Shown here: in pieces, positions 1 through 11,724 of the stretch
Position numbering within the stretch: the first letter of the stretch is position 1
Layout: every line of letters begins with the position of its first letter
DNA from: Yamagishiella unicocca
Taxonomy: Eukaryota; Chlorophyta; Chlorophyceae; Chlamydomonadales; Volvocaceae
DNA: 64,000 nucleotides
Direction: 5' to 3'
Assembly (NCBI GenBank): GCA_003116995.1
Contig: BDSL01000065.1
Span: 529,001 to 593,000, forward strand
Position numbers and translations under genes: made by a program
Notes under the pieces: model-generated
What the model was told of the DNA's origin: nothing
The model's database searches: none
The model's input: only the letters and a program-made list of their open reading frames with translations

Positions 1-3000
1 AGCAGCCGCTCTGGCAGTCAGAGAATGTCACAGCAGCGCAGGCGGTGCTAGCGCAGATGGACAAGGCGGTGAATGCCAGTGCACTGTCAGGTGGGGGTCC
101 TGGAGTGTTTTTCAAGGAGCGTTTTTCAGCGCCGGCCTTGGGTTTCTGTTGTGGTGTGTACAAGGAGCGCTTTGAAGCCCCGGCCCTGGGTTCCTCTGCA
201 AGAGTTCTTCTGTTGCTGGTAATACGCATAAAGTTATACAAACGGCGGCATTGCCGTCATGGTGCAACACGAAAGTTTCCGTTTCAGCCTCAGGGTTGCG
301 GCTCCCGTTGTCGTGGTTATTGTCCCCGCTTAATAGTCTTGAATTGGTTACCAGGGCCACAAGAAGGGAAGTCAGTAGAGCGTGTGGAGTTGTTGCGGTC
401 ACAATTGCGGATAGTCCTTAATTGCCGGTGTTATTAGCGGCTTTCTTCAAAGCGCTAGGAGACATACCCAGTAGTTGTCGTGTTAGTGCCAGGTGTGAAA
501 CCCATACATCGTCCATCAAAGTGGTCTGGTCCCCACTTGCATCGTACCTACCAGTCTGCGCCAAGCTACGCCCTTTTGCCGTTGTCTGTTGTCGCAGATC
601 GCGATGAGGACTATATCGCGGCCGCCCGGGCGCTCTTTGCTGCAAATTCAACGCTGCAGGCGCGGGAGACCAAGTATTCGGAATTGATGCAGGTGGGGCA
701 TGTGCGAGTTAGTTTCACCGACGGGTGGACGGTCTGGATTGGTCGTGCTCTAGAGCATACCGGGTCTGCGACTTGGAGTTGGTAAGCACTCGTGCGGGCT
801 TTTGGGCGCTCTCCATAAAGTAAAAGCCTGACAATTGACGACAGTACGTGTAAGAATACGGAAGTGAGGGTTGGGACGAGCATGAGGATCGGGGAGGTCA
901 TGGGAGAATCGCGTTGTTCGGCCAGCCTACTTGGGTGCGGGAGTTGCCCTGAGGAGAGACAGGGCATTGGGCTTGCCGGCAAGATCCATGTTATACTTAT
1001 CTGGGGAGCCACCTTTTGAGGCATGATGGAAGTACTTGGAAGGTGGCCGTGTATGACCGGCGGAACAAAGTATGTGGCGTCAATGAGCCGCAAGGGGAGG
1101 TCTGCACGTTCATTATACCCCTCAGAAGGCACACCTGCTTCTTGTTTCTTGCGTAATCTGCCGCGCACCATTCATTACGTTATCCTAAAGGGAGCCGCGA
1201 CACCTCGCATAGGTCTTTTCTCGACAGGTCTTAATTCCTGAAGCTTCGACAACCATCCGCCACGCCCCACTGCTTCTGTTCCCCCCTCCCCTCAGGAGAT
1301 CTGCTCCGACAGCACCGATGACGCGGACGCCTGCGCGCTTGCGGGGCTGTCGCTCCTGGGCCAGCTGCAGAGCACTGGGAACTACCTCACGCCCGAAGCG
1401 ATGGTGAGAAGGCGGCGCGTGGGCTGTGCGGACCTCCCAAAGCTGTTTGCGGAGGACAGAAAGGGAAGGAGCGAATTGGACGCCTAAAACACCGCCCCCT
1501 GGCGGAGCCCAGGGTCGTTGTGGAGAAGCCAGGGGTGGTTGGCTCCCTGTTCTACCTGCGTTCTGGGGCCCATGTAACTGATGTTTTGTCGCGAGCTGAG
1601 CAAATATGGAGAAGAGCCGCTCGAAATGGAAAGGGACGATACGGCCTGTGCAACATCGAACGCGGGCGTAATTCTGGAACGTGCAAACTGGGTGAAGACG
1701 TAAATGCAAGAGATGTGTCTGTTCCTGGAATGGCGGCCGCCCGCGGGTTGAGATACGGTGGAATGGCGGCCGCGGCTTGAGATACGGTGGGCGACGGTAG
1801 CGGCGGCTTTGGACGAGTTTGGGCACTCATTGCGTGGGGGTGGGGACAAAGGCGCACGTGAGGAGTGGGGCCTTTCCATATCCGTGTCCACGCCCATGCT
1901 GACCGTTGCTGCAATCCCGACACCCATCGCAGGTCCAGGTCAGGTACAATGCGAAGGAGATTCTGGGCAAAGGCATTCACGACTACCCGGGGTGAGTACG
2001 GCGCAGGGAAGGCATGAAGTCACTGCCGGCCGGTCCTATGGGCTTTGTGGGGGCGTGGTCAAACGTCGAGGAGGAAACAAGGGGCGCAGCAAGGGCGGAG
2101 GAGGAGGAACCCAAGGTGGAAGCCGGCCGGGTGTAGCAGATGAGCAGGCTGCGAGACCGAGGGGAATGGTTATGTGTCCTTGGGTGCGTGCGCTGCATCG
2201 TGTTGCGGTGTCCATGCGCGCACCGGTTCCACCTACTGCCGGAGGCTGTGATGTCTCCCACACCGGCGCATGCTGTCCCGGAATGAACGCGGAGGGAGAC
2301 ATCACAGCCTCCGGTGTCTCCCCTTGTCCCATCATTCACGCGCATCCCCCGGTTGGTACAATTGCCCTCGGTCGCATGAAGGGACGATTACCCCTGCTTT
2401 GGTATGCCACCCCCGCTGCAGGCACGCAGGCATGCTGCACTACCAGGTACACCTGTACGATGTGGACGACCTAGAAGAAGCGGAAGAGGGTGGGTCGTTC
2501 CGTTGTTGGTAGTTGGGTTGCACTGGTGGTCGTACTACATGACGGCGCGCTCTCAACTATGCGCCATCGTCTGTCCGCTGCCGTTTTGCCGCTACTGCCA
2601 GTGCCCTGCCCCGTACATTCTTCGGTAGCCAGCTGATCCAACGGTCGCACCGTGCTGGTGGATTCCCGCTAATCCTCGCTTGATTAACCCTTGCCGGCTC
2701 CGCAGGCGAGGATCCCGCCCTGGCCCTTGCCAAGGCCGCCCCCGCGTCTAACGTGGCCCAGCACATGCGCAGCCACATCTTTGCGCGCTTCGGGAACTGG
2801 AGCCAGGTAGTGGATTCTAACAAGGTGAGTCCGAGTCGGAATCGTGCCCTACGATGAAAAGCTGCGCTGAGGCAGCCAGACGAGCACCGCCACCGGCCTA
2901 ACAGCACCACCACCACGACACGTCCCTAGGACAGCCCCTGCAACATCGGGGTGGGCTATGGGGTGCTGAGCAGCCGTCGCAAAAGAGTGTCAGCACCGCA

Positions 3001-5308
3001 CTGGCTTGAATCCATCCATGCACCAATCTGTCTCGCCACCGTTCTCCCCGCCCCACCCATCCATCCCAACCAATCCACCTTCGAACACATGTTTTTGGAA
3101 AATCCTCCAGTTAGTAATTCCAAATATCCGTTATGGACTCACGCCACGCTCGCCCCACCCTATTCCACCGAGGTCAGGCCGTCAAACCGAGCTCCTCGGC
3201 ATGCCTTCTCACATGCGTCTTCCAAACTCCTTTCCCAGTAGTTTTCTCTCCCGGTTTACTTCGTCCTCTCCAACGGTTTCCTCGCCACCCTCCCCCACAC
3301 GCCAAAGGCCGCGGTCGCCGCATCCAACAGCTACTGCTCGGCCATCAAGGGAGGGTATGACTGCGACGCCGACAACCGGTGGCACGCCCTGGAGTGGCAG
3401 CTGTACGGCGAGACGCAGCAGTGTGCCTTCACGGCGGCCTCCGCCAGCTACGTCAAGATGCAGGCAAGATTGTCTCTGCTGCTGCCGTACATCGCCCCGG
3501 GGTCGTCGCGTGCCTCTGGGAGAGGGCTGGGACGGCAGGCGAATGGGCTTTACTGCAAGTGTAAAAATGAACGTTTTCGACAGCGCTTTCACCAACGCCA
3601 TCGCCGTAAGCGCAGCCCGTCCGCTAGCACAACCTTAACCTAATCCCTGACCCTAATCCCCACCCTCCCGACATTTTGACCCCTGGCAATGACTCACTCA
3701 GACCGTTGCAGCCAACATGAGCTACGCGGATGACTACGGCCAGTGGCTCTACCGCACCTACGCGCACCTGCAGCTGCAGTCGATGAACTCCCTAGGGGCC
3801 GTCCCCCTGATGGGCGCCAAGGATAACGCAACGAGCATGATGCCGATGGCTCTGTACGACACGAGCAGCATCCTCGACGCCGAGGACATTGGGGTGCGCG
3901 CTGGCTGCCCCTCCGCACAATGCGAAAACGCATGCACTGCTATTGGCGCCATTGCCCACCTACATCCCACTAACGTTTGCATGTGACGTTATGACGTTCC
4001 TGCTCGAGTCTGCCTGGCCGGTGAGTGGTCACGTCCCGCGTTCGACGCCGGCCGAGCCATGCTGCCCCCCGCCCCCCCGCACAGGACCACTTCTGGCCCC
4101 CGCACGCGGAAGCTCACGCCCTGCTGGCGCGCGTGTACTCGCTGGTCGCTGGCCGCAACGCCACGCAGCAGCAGGCAGCCGGCGTGAACGAGACCCTGAC
4201 GGCCGCGCTGGCCCGCCTGGATGTCATCGTGGCGGCTCAGAACAACCTGACCGCTGCCGCTGACGATCCCGCGGCGATGGCGCTGAACAGCGAGATGACG
4301 GCGCTGCTGACCACCGTGCAGCTGCAGGTGGGTGGGCGTCAGTAATGCGTGAAGTGACGTTGGAGAAATGTCCTGGCGGGGTAGGTAGTAAGTGTGGCGT
4401 TGCTTGCGTGGCTGCCTGCCTGCCCCGGCCCTGCCGTTGGGCCCCTCCATCACCGCTATGGTGCTGCTACACTGTGATGAAGGGTCCCACGCGCTGACCT
4501 CGCTGCTCCTCGCTGCCGCCGCCCCCTTCCGCCCAGGCTCGCGCGTTGGTGGCTGCCTCCGCCTGCGCCGTCAACAACACGGCGCGCTGCGTGGACTGGG
4601 TGCCGCTCATGGACCAGGCGCTGGCGCTGCACAACAACTTCTCAAGTGGGTTGGGGCCGGGGCGGGGCCAGGAAAGATATGCCGATTAGGCGACGGAGAG
4701 AGAGGCGTGCTGCAGGGGCGTTTCCTGGCAGTCGTCTTGTGGTATGATGTCGTTTGAACAGCTTTGTACTGGTGAGCCCAGCGCAGTTCCCGTCGCGCCG
4801 GCCACCGCGTGAGGTCCCGTCTCACTGGGCGGCCCACGCGAGTTGGCGTTTCTGCGTTTGTGGGGTGTTGGTCGTTTGGCGATGCGCTGCTTCTGTCTCG
4901 TGCGTGTCCGTCGCCAAGCTTCCTTCCGCCCCCTCCCTGCCCTCCCTTGCAGAGTCGTCGACGCTGCCGACGCTCAAGATTGCCCCTACGCCCGAGTTCT
5001 ACGGCAACCTGCTCCTGGCCACCAACGCCACCGCCGCGAACGCCATGTTCGAGACCTGCCTAAGCCAGCTGCCAGGCCGCATGCAGTGCGTGCTGGGCAG
5101 CGCCCGGGCGCTGGCCAGGATGGGAGATGTAACCAAGTCCCGCACCATGTACAGTAAGCTTGTGGCGCAGTGCAGCTCAGGCGACTCGCGCTTCCCGCCC
5201 CTGGCGGAGGCGCGCAAGGAGTTGGGGCTGACTCCGCCGCCGCCAGGCAAGAAGGGCCTGCGGCGCGCCCTGCAGGAGGAGCAGGCCGTGGGCGCCATGG
5301 CGGCATGA
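1..5308 (+). CDS. TPR-family protein, 3' part (N-terminus outside the window)
   Basis: Multi-exon gene entered from the left edge. Proposed exons: <3..90, 598..692, 1296..1403, 1933..1991, 2422..2489, 2706..2824, 2930..2950, 3308..3463, an unresolved small exon ending near 3605, 3702..3893, 4085..4327, 4537..4645 and 4953..5308 (TGA). Phases agree at nearly all joins. The protein (about 555 residues visible) matches a widespread TPR-containing family of unknown biochemical role. Family hallmarks seen are a PLW motif in the first exon, a DxDYIAAARALF-type helix, HAGMLHYQVHLYD, and HMRSHIFARFGNW followed by a WHALEW helix. Several Asn-X-Ser/Thr sites and paired cysteines in the C-terminal half would fit a secretory location, but the N-terminus is missing, so this is inference. 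The exon ending at 3463 is followed by GCAAGA, a possible GC-AG intron. The family assignment is firm, the function unknown. Confidence 0.72.
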
Positions 5309-7063
5309 TTCGGCTGTTGTAACGACGCGCCAGGGAGGGCCCGCGGGCGCGTCAGATTTGCTTGGCTGGGCCGTCGAACGTGTTGGCAGCCGGCTAATGC
5401 CCGAAAGTAAAAGAGAGGCTGGGAGAGGCCGCCGCGACCGTCACTGCTGGTTATTTCCTGTGTATGTGGCCCACATAGAATGCGCGCGGCGAGGGGATGC
5501 ATTGCGTTTGCTGTCCCTGTGCCACAGCTACAGCGAACAGCGTCCGTGCTATTATTTGCGTGGGGAGGTGTGAGTGAGGAGAGTACCCTGCGTCCGGGGT
5601 TGAGAGCGCTGGCAAGTTTTGGAGTAGCTCAAAGGAAGATTGGAAATAGAGCTCGACATTGAGAGGGGCGGGTCTTGGACGACATCACAGCGACTCGGGA
5701 CCCGTGTTAGACATACCCATGTCATAAACTACTCGGTTGATTGTCACCTTGGCCGGAACACCACCACCTTGCTTGTGGACGATCCATGATATGTGACGAT
5801 TGCGAAGCTTGGTGCTTTACATGCTCCCGTGGCGTGGTGCCAGCATCGCGTGCCCCCTTCGGTAGCCTCCGGGGTGGCGAGGAAGACCCGTGGATGCGAG
5901 ACCTGTGGACCCATGATAGCGAGGAAGACCCGTGGATGCGAGACCTGTGGACCAGTGATAGCCTAAGGTGTTGTTCAACAAACATGTACGGCATCCCGCT
6001 TCGTTTTATGGTGTCACATTGTCGACTTTTGGTGGCCACCCGATTGCAACCAAAGCCCAGCTGTACATGTCCCCTTCGCTTCCTCCACTTGCGCCGATGC
6101 AAGTGCAGGACACCGGAAGCCAAACTTGCATTGATCTTTATGTATGAAGGACGCGGAGGTTGGACATGGAAGCTGGTGCGTGCGGGTGTTTAATAATGTT
6201 TCGTGAACAGCACCAGGCAGGAACCGACTGGCGCTTACAACACCCGGACAGACCCGGATAAGAAGCGCCAGAGAAATGAAACGCGGGCAAGGCAGGGCCT
6301 CGGCTGGTGCTCTCTCGAAGGCGCACTTAAAGGCATCATGTTACCGGTGCTCAAACTTCCTGCCGAACTGGAGGACCGAACAGCACCATCGGATGTCATG
6401 CCGGTAAACACACCGCCACATACCACGTCGTAGCACAACGGCCCCTAACTGCCAGATGCCAGGCATGTCGTCACTGTTTCCTGTTGCGTAACCGTGACAG
6501 GGACCAGCTGGGTTGATTGCTAGGCCTGGCATAGAGCATTTTCGTACGAAACGAGTAGGGCGAGTGGAGTGGGTGTTGTCCTGCGTTGTCGGTGTGGGAC
6601 AGGCGCAATGGCATGCCAAGTGCGTACCTTGGATCGTCCCTTGAGGCATTGTCATCGGGCACGTAAGGTGGTCAGCGTCCACGGTTTATCGCTATCGCAA
6701 TGTAGGGATGTCGTACAGTGGAGTAATGCCGTGTAGTTCCCGTGGTCAGCAGCACTCGCCGCATCTTGGTAGCAACGGAACACAAATTTTACGCGAATAG
6801 ACACCACGGCCCTTCGGAAGGCTAGAGGCAGCTAAGCAAGAAGCATTTGCGCTCTGACGTGTCGCCCTTCGGTTTGGCTTCGTGCTTGCAGCAAAGGCTC
6901 CCAGCCGAACAGTAAATATACCGCATTTAAGTTTTAGGTTTGCTAGTCTAGGTGCAGCAAATCTCTGAGGCGGCCTGCCCGGCTCCTCAACTACCGCTTG
7001 TCCAAAACAACGCGTTGCAGTTGGTTATTTTTATCAGCTAGGTATAAGCTATAATCTGTATCA
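5309..7063. other. Intergenic region, no gene seen
   Basis: Spacer between the TPR gene stop and the CRAL-TRIO start. Short open frames here have no exon-like codon pattern or recognisable family. A TGTAA motif lies at 5318-5322, only 10 bases after the stop; no clear alternative was noticed further on. The only structured element is the 42-bp duplication listed separately. Confidence 0.6.
5877..5960. repeat. Tandem duplication, 42 bp x 2, carrying a dispersed 20-mer
   Basis: Two nearly identical 42-bp units, 5877-5918 and 5919-5960. Each begins GCGAGGAAGACCCGTGGATG. The 20-mer at 5878-5897 and 5920-5939 recurs exactly at 15507-15526 and, inverted, at 52293-52312. Confidence 0.85.
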
Positions 7064-9363
7064 ATGGCGTCGTTGGATGTGGACAGCTCAGCGCAGGTGC
7101 AGGTAGTCACTGCTGCAGGGCGTCCTTCTCAGAGCGCACTCGGCCGATGGCTTCAAGGCCGCCGGGATGCTGCAGCGCTACGGGTACGTTGGAATGGTAT
7201 AGTTATTGGGGGTCGACTGATTTGGGCTTCAGAACCATACACGGAACATCTTTACGGCTTCCTTACTTGCAGGCTGAGCATGAGTACGCAACCACGCTGT
7301 CGGAGTCATCAAGTCAGGACTATAACGACCTGGATTGCCTCGAGTTCCTGCAAACCTCGGCGCGCGACAAGGCGGGCCGGCCACTTGTGGTCGTCGTGGC
7401 GCGAAACTATCCGGCCAAGGTCCTTAACGGGGATCGAGTATATAGGTGGGGGCCATATGCATGCTACTGCTGCACGCGTTCCGCTGTTGCATTGGTTTGT
7501 CACCTGGGCTTCCCGTGTCCTCCAGGTACCTGATTTCAAGGCTCGATAGCATTGTGGACGAGCCCTACAGCGTTGTGTGGTTCCACACGGGCAGCAGCTA
7601 TTGGCAAAACTCCCCCGGGCTGTCATGGCTGTGGCGCACGTACGAGAGGTGGGGCAGGGGGCGAGAGGGGGCGAGTGCAACGTCCATGTCCACATTAGGT
7701 GGCGTCTAAAGACACCGGTTTGCGGGCAAGCCCCAAACCTTATGGAACATCCGCTGTACGGATGACATCATCGTGGGCATAGGCGTAACAGGCCATTGCC
7801 TGCCTTGAACCCCATAAACATCCATAGACATGTATGTAACGGGTCCTTGCACGTTACAGCGAGGGGCAGGGAGGGGCAGGGAGGTCATTGCACAGTGCGA
7901 GCACTGTTTGGTGCGATGGGCAAGGGGAGGGAGAGGATTGGCAGGGCGGGCGCTCGAAAGTGGGGTTACCTGCACCTCCAACCTTCACCCGATAGCGCCA
8001 ACCCTCGGCATAGATGTTGTAGCGTGAACCCGGCAGAGCCACGTGAAACATAAGCCGATGTTGTGCAAAAAGGCTGATCACCTAAGCGTATAATTAATGC
8101 AAGAAATCCCTTAACAATTGGAGTCAAAAAGGGCAACTTCCGGAGAGCGTTCTGGAAGGCTGATGCTGGATGTACGGCATGGCTGCCGACCTTTCCGTGC
8201 CGACCCTATAAATCGTCTTTGCCGTCCAGTAGACAGGGACTCTAAATATAAGCTGGATACCTAAAGAGTCTGCAGAGTCATGCCCTGCCTAAGGCATATT
8301 CACTTCCGCCTTACATTGCACGGGGACCAACACTCTAATAATAAACCCCAACGGACAACACCGCGCACCTGGACTGCGCCTCCCGCCTCCACTTCACCCC
8401 CCGCCCACGCCCGCCGGTCCAACCCTATCCACCTGCTGCTGCCGCCGCCGCCGCAGGCTTCCCGCCAAGTACCGACTCAATCTGCACCGTGTATTCGTGG
8501 TGCACTGTGACCTGCCGCTGTGGGTCGGGCTGGCGGCGCTGGGACCGATGCTCAGTGAGGCGCTGTGGCGGAAGGTCGAGTGGGTGTCCCGAGTGGAGTT
8601 CCTGTGGGACCACGTGCCTAAGGTGGGCCCTACGGTGGGGGGGGGCTCAGAAGAGACCCGTGGGCGCGCACGTTGATGGTTGGGGGGGCGGGGCCAGCAC
8701 ATGTAGGGCTGCGGGTTTGCGAGAGAAACCTGTGGGCTGGGGAGAAGGTACAGCGGAGCGCTAGGTATCTCGGCTGGGGCAACAGCGGGCTGCCAAACAA
8801 GCTGCCGTAGGTTTAAGTGCGGCATATGAGGTGATGGATGTACATGATCCGCCAATTTAGGTTACTGGCTTGCCAAAGGGCGAGAGTCCCGAGGGGGTGA
8901 GGGCGGCGGAGGGGAGCGGTGCAGGCGTGGTAGGGTGATGGAGAACAAGCCTAGGACAAGAGGCTGGTCGCCCCTCCTGCCTGGCTCCCCACATCGCCTT
9001 CGTCCGATTTGGTGTGAACCAATAGCCGCCGCCCAGTTCCTCCTTACGTATCCCCTCCGCCCTGTCTGCTACCCTTCAGCCTCGCATCACCCACCCACCT
9101 AACGTAACCTTCATTCCCTCCGCTCCTGCCTCCCTTCCAAAAACCCTGCTCACCCTGCCTTGGCGGATCCTAACCACGTAACCAGGAGACCATCTCACCC
9201 AATCGGCCCGCTCCCTCTCCTGGTCCCCTTATAGAAGCTGCTGGTGGTGCCTGACTTCGTTGTGGAGCATGATGCCATCCTCGAGGACCAGCCGCTCATG
9301 GACTACGGTGTGGTGGCGGCCAAGGAGATCAACAGCGTGCCCGGGCTGCCTGGACCGGTGTGA
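7064..9363 (+). CDS. Divergent CRAL-TRIO domain protein
   Basis: Five phase-consistent exons: 7064..7183, 7273..7445, 7526..7648, 8457..8622 and 9235..9363 (TGA), giving 236 residues. After a short polar N-terminus, residues ~70-190 resemble the divergent CRAL-TRIO (CRAL_TRIO_2) lipid-binding domain of p50RhoGAP/ARHGAP1, BNIP-2 and GDAP2. Seen are GRPLVVVVARNYP (first strand), YLISRLDSIVDEPYSVVWFH, SWLWRTYERLPAKYRLNLHR, then VFVVHCDLPLW and a KVEWVSRVEFLW strand. The C-terminal 43 residues follow the usual loop to the domain end. No RhoGAP or macro domain is attached, so it is a stand-alone domain. The known role of the fold is binding lipids or small GTPase partners; its specific role here is unknown. 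It converges tail to tail with the EF-P gene. The upstream limit of the first exon rests on the first in-frame ATG and could be wrong. Confidence 0.8.
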
Positions 9364-9726
9364 GGCGTAGTGGCGGTAGTGGCTGGGGCGTGCGATGCCG
9401 GGTACCGTTTGTGTCATGGCGGTGGTAGCTGGGGCAGGTGCGATCAGCCAGGTGTCTGCATGTGGGGTTAGCCATGCCAGGGTTACAGGTCAGGCAGCCG
9501 CCGTGCCACGGCAGCGGGCCTAGAGCGGCGCATACGGTACCCGCAGCTGAAGCGGGGACAGGAGGGCCGTGGGGTAGGTGTCAGGGCGGTGGCGAAGACT
9601 GATCGTGATCAGCCCAGTGTGCATGACGGCCTGGGGCGATACAATAATAACGCTCTTGCCAGTATCATGTCACGTCGTATTTAGGGTCGCGCTGGTGTTG
9701 AGGGAGGGGCACGTGATCTAGCCGCA

Positions 9727-9731
9727 TGTAA
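9727..9731 (+). terminator. Candidate poly(A) signal TGTAA (CRAL-TRIO gene)
   Basis: TGTAA, the usual volvocine poly(A) signal, 364 bases after the stop codon; a second copy is at 9864. Pentamers occur by chance, so support is modest. Confidence 0.35.
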
Positions 9732-10141
9732 TGATACGTAATGGGACGTCAGCGCAGCAGCGTGTTGTGGAGCCGACCGGGGACGCTGGATGTTAGGGCT
9801 ATTACACGATAAATCCGCTATCGTAATTTTGGGCGAACCAGCAGTGAGGCAACGATTGCTTCATGTAAGCGCAGCGCCATCTCTCTCCTCCCGTCAATCA
9901 TTTTAGTCATTACCGGGTCAAGGCAAAAGGAACCAGGCGGTTGGAGGTACAAGGCCTGGGCGCTGTAGACGTTTCGTTACGTCGCAAGTCCTCCAAATCT
10001 TAACAACTTGCCTACACCATCTGGCCATGTACTACACAAATGACAAAATGTCATCAGTGATTTTGCAGAAATTGCCCAGGCACGAACCTTATCACGCGCA
10101 TGCGCCTTTCCTTGCCTTCACACCTGATTCTTGTGAGAATG

Positions 10142-10146
10142 TTACA
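10142..10146 (-). terminator. Candidate poly(A) signal TGTAA (EF-P gene)
   Basis: TTACA on the + strand reads TGTAA on the minus strand, about 500 bases past the EF-P stop codon. Support rests on position and motif only. Confidence 0.35.
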
Positions 10147-10644
10147 CGAGGGTATTCGCACATAGGCGTCACTTCAACATTGGTCTGGACACGACCGCCC
10201 GCGCAATTGAGGCTGGACGTGGTCGCGCAAGAGTTCAACTGGTCAGAGCTGCTGTGCTTACTGGAACAAGACCGCAGCCACTGCATCACGCCGCCCGCTT
10301 GTCCCCTCAGGAACTCAACCTGACCGCTGTCACAGTAAGTCACTACGACGTCTTCGGCTCCTATCAATACCCTCTAACATAACTGTACATGGTTGCCTAC
10401 AAAAGCTAAAAGCATTGGGTTGCAGGGCCCAGAAGTGGCAGCCCGCTGGCCTTCTGCCAACACACATGGGCACGCCGACGAGGGATTCACGGGAAAGAAA
10501 GTAATGAAAGGCTTGGCGTCTGCACATAGCTGAAAACCGCCTGTGTACCTTTCATCACCCGCCACTCCCCTTTCGCAGACTATTGATGCCCCGGTCGTGC
10601 ATGGACAGGCAAGTAAGCCCACCTCAGCCAAATCCCAGGACGTC

Positions 10645-11304
10645 TTATGGGGCCTGGGCGCGAGACAGGTAGCTGCCCGACTTTGTGTCAACCTTAATCG
10701 TCTCGCCTACATCAATGAACAACGGCACCGCCACGACGGCGCCCGTCTCAAGCGTGGCGGGCTTGCTGCCGCCCGAAACCGTGTTGCCCTTGACGTTGGG
10801 AGAAGTCTCCACCACCTTCAGGTCCATGAACTGAGGCACGTCGACGCTGATCACCTTGTTGTTATAGAACATAAGCTCCACGGTCGTGCCCTCCTTCAAG
10901 TACTGGGCCCAGTCGTCCCTCTTTAGACGCGTCTCCTCGTACGTCTCGGTATCCATGAATACGTACTCTTCGCTCTCCACATAGGTAAACTGACCCTCGC
11001 GCTTTTGCACGTCGGCTGTGTTCAACATTTCGCCGGCGCGGAACGTCTTCTCAACCACGCCACCCGTAAGAAAGTTCTTAAGCTTCGAGCGAACGAAAGC
11101 AGCGCCTTTGCCTGGCTTGACGTGTAGGAATTCGATGACCTTGTAGGGCTGGCTGTCAATCTCGACCGTAAGGCCGTTCTTGAAGTCGTTGGTTGATACC
11201 GTCGATGCCATCGCAACAATGCGCAGCACACGCGGGCGGACCTGTGGCCGTGGGGCAGCCCCAGCCTTAAAGGCCGCCGCACGCGAGTGGCGGAGAGACT
11301 GCAT
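10645..11304 (-). CDS. EFP: Plastid-type elongation factor P
   Basis: Single open frame of 219 residues, intronless. EF-P binds between the ribosomal P and E sites and relieves stalling at consecutive prolines. Residues ~1-33 are rich in Arg/Ala/Ser with few acidic residues and look like a chloroplast transit peptide; the mature protein would start near MASTVSTNDFKNG. The KOW-like N-terminal domain carries KVIEFLHVKPGKGAAF, with the lysine at the tip of the PGKG loop that many bacteria modify. The middle domain follows (MLNTADVQKREGQFTYVESE to NNKVISVDVPQ). The C-terminal OB domain ends with ETGAVVAVPLFIDVGETIKV and a DTKSGSYLSRA tail typical of EF-P. Full length for the family, all three domains complete. 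Mitochondrial targeting is an alternative to plastid. It diverges from the PH-RCC1-BRX gene over 420 bases. Confidence 0.95.
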   Translation of the reverse strand: MQSLRHSRAAAFKAGAAPRPQVRPRVLRIVAMASTVSTNDFKNGLTVEIDSQPYKVIEFLHVKPGKGAAFVRSKLKNFLTGGVVEKTFRAGEMLNTADVQKREGQFTYVESEEYVFMDTETYEETRLKRDDWAQYLKEGTTVELMFYNNKVISVDVPQFMDLKVVETSPNVKGNTVSGGSKPATLETGAVVAVPLFIDVGETIKVDTKSGSYLSRAQAP

Positions 11305-11724
11305 GGTGAATTGCCCGGCGTATATGCGGCGGCTGAGGCTCAGATTGCCAGTTTCAATGACCCAATTGGCTAGTACAGGACTTCGAGGCCAATATAGGAT
11401 AGATGTCGCCGCTCATAGCGCAAAGATGGGGATTGTGGTCCGTCCTCTTCACGCCGTACCGACCGCTTGCATGGGCGCTTGCGGAAAATCCTCTATCGGC
11501 CACCTGCTAACTGTGGATAATTGAGTAAACGTGTCACGGGATATGTAGGCGACCTCGTATAACCCTATTCCTGCGGTTTAGGGATTGTTCATAATCCGTA
11601 GGATTACTCCCTTCACTTAAATCATGACCTGACCTGGATGTTAAGCGTGAAGCTTCATGAATCACATTCGGGCATAGGGCCAGGCGTTAGGTAGCCCAGA
11701 GGACGGGAAGGCTTCTGCTGGGCG
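11305..11724. promoter_or_regulatory. Probable bidirectional promoter region
   Basis: A 420-base spacer between the divergent starts of EF-P (-) and the PH-RCC1-BRX gene (+). Both 5' UTRs and promoters must lie here unless upstream non-coding exons exist. No convincing TATA box or known operator was recognised. Confidence 0.45.

Larger units (their letters stand above)
9364..10644. other. Shared 3' intergenic region between convergent genes
   Basis: Lies between the convergent stops of the CRAL-TRIO gene (+) and the EF-P gene (-). It should hold both 3' UTRs. Candidate poly(A) signals are at 9727-9731 and 9864-9868 on + and at 10142-10146 on -. No further coding exon is supported. Confidence 0.6.

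Noticed and set aside
1023..1241. Extra exon in the first large introns of the TPR gene
   Set aside because: Frames here lack flanking splice sites in phase, and the protein family aligns without a gap between exons 598..692 and 1296..1403.
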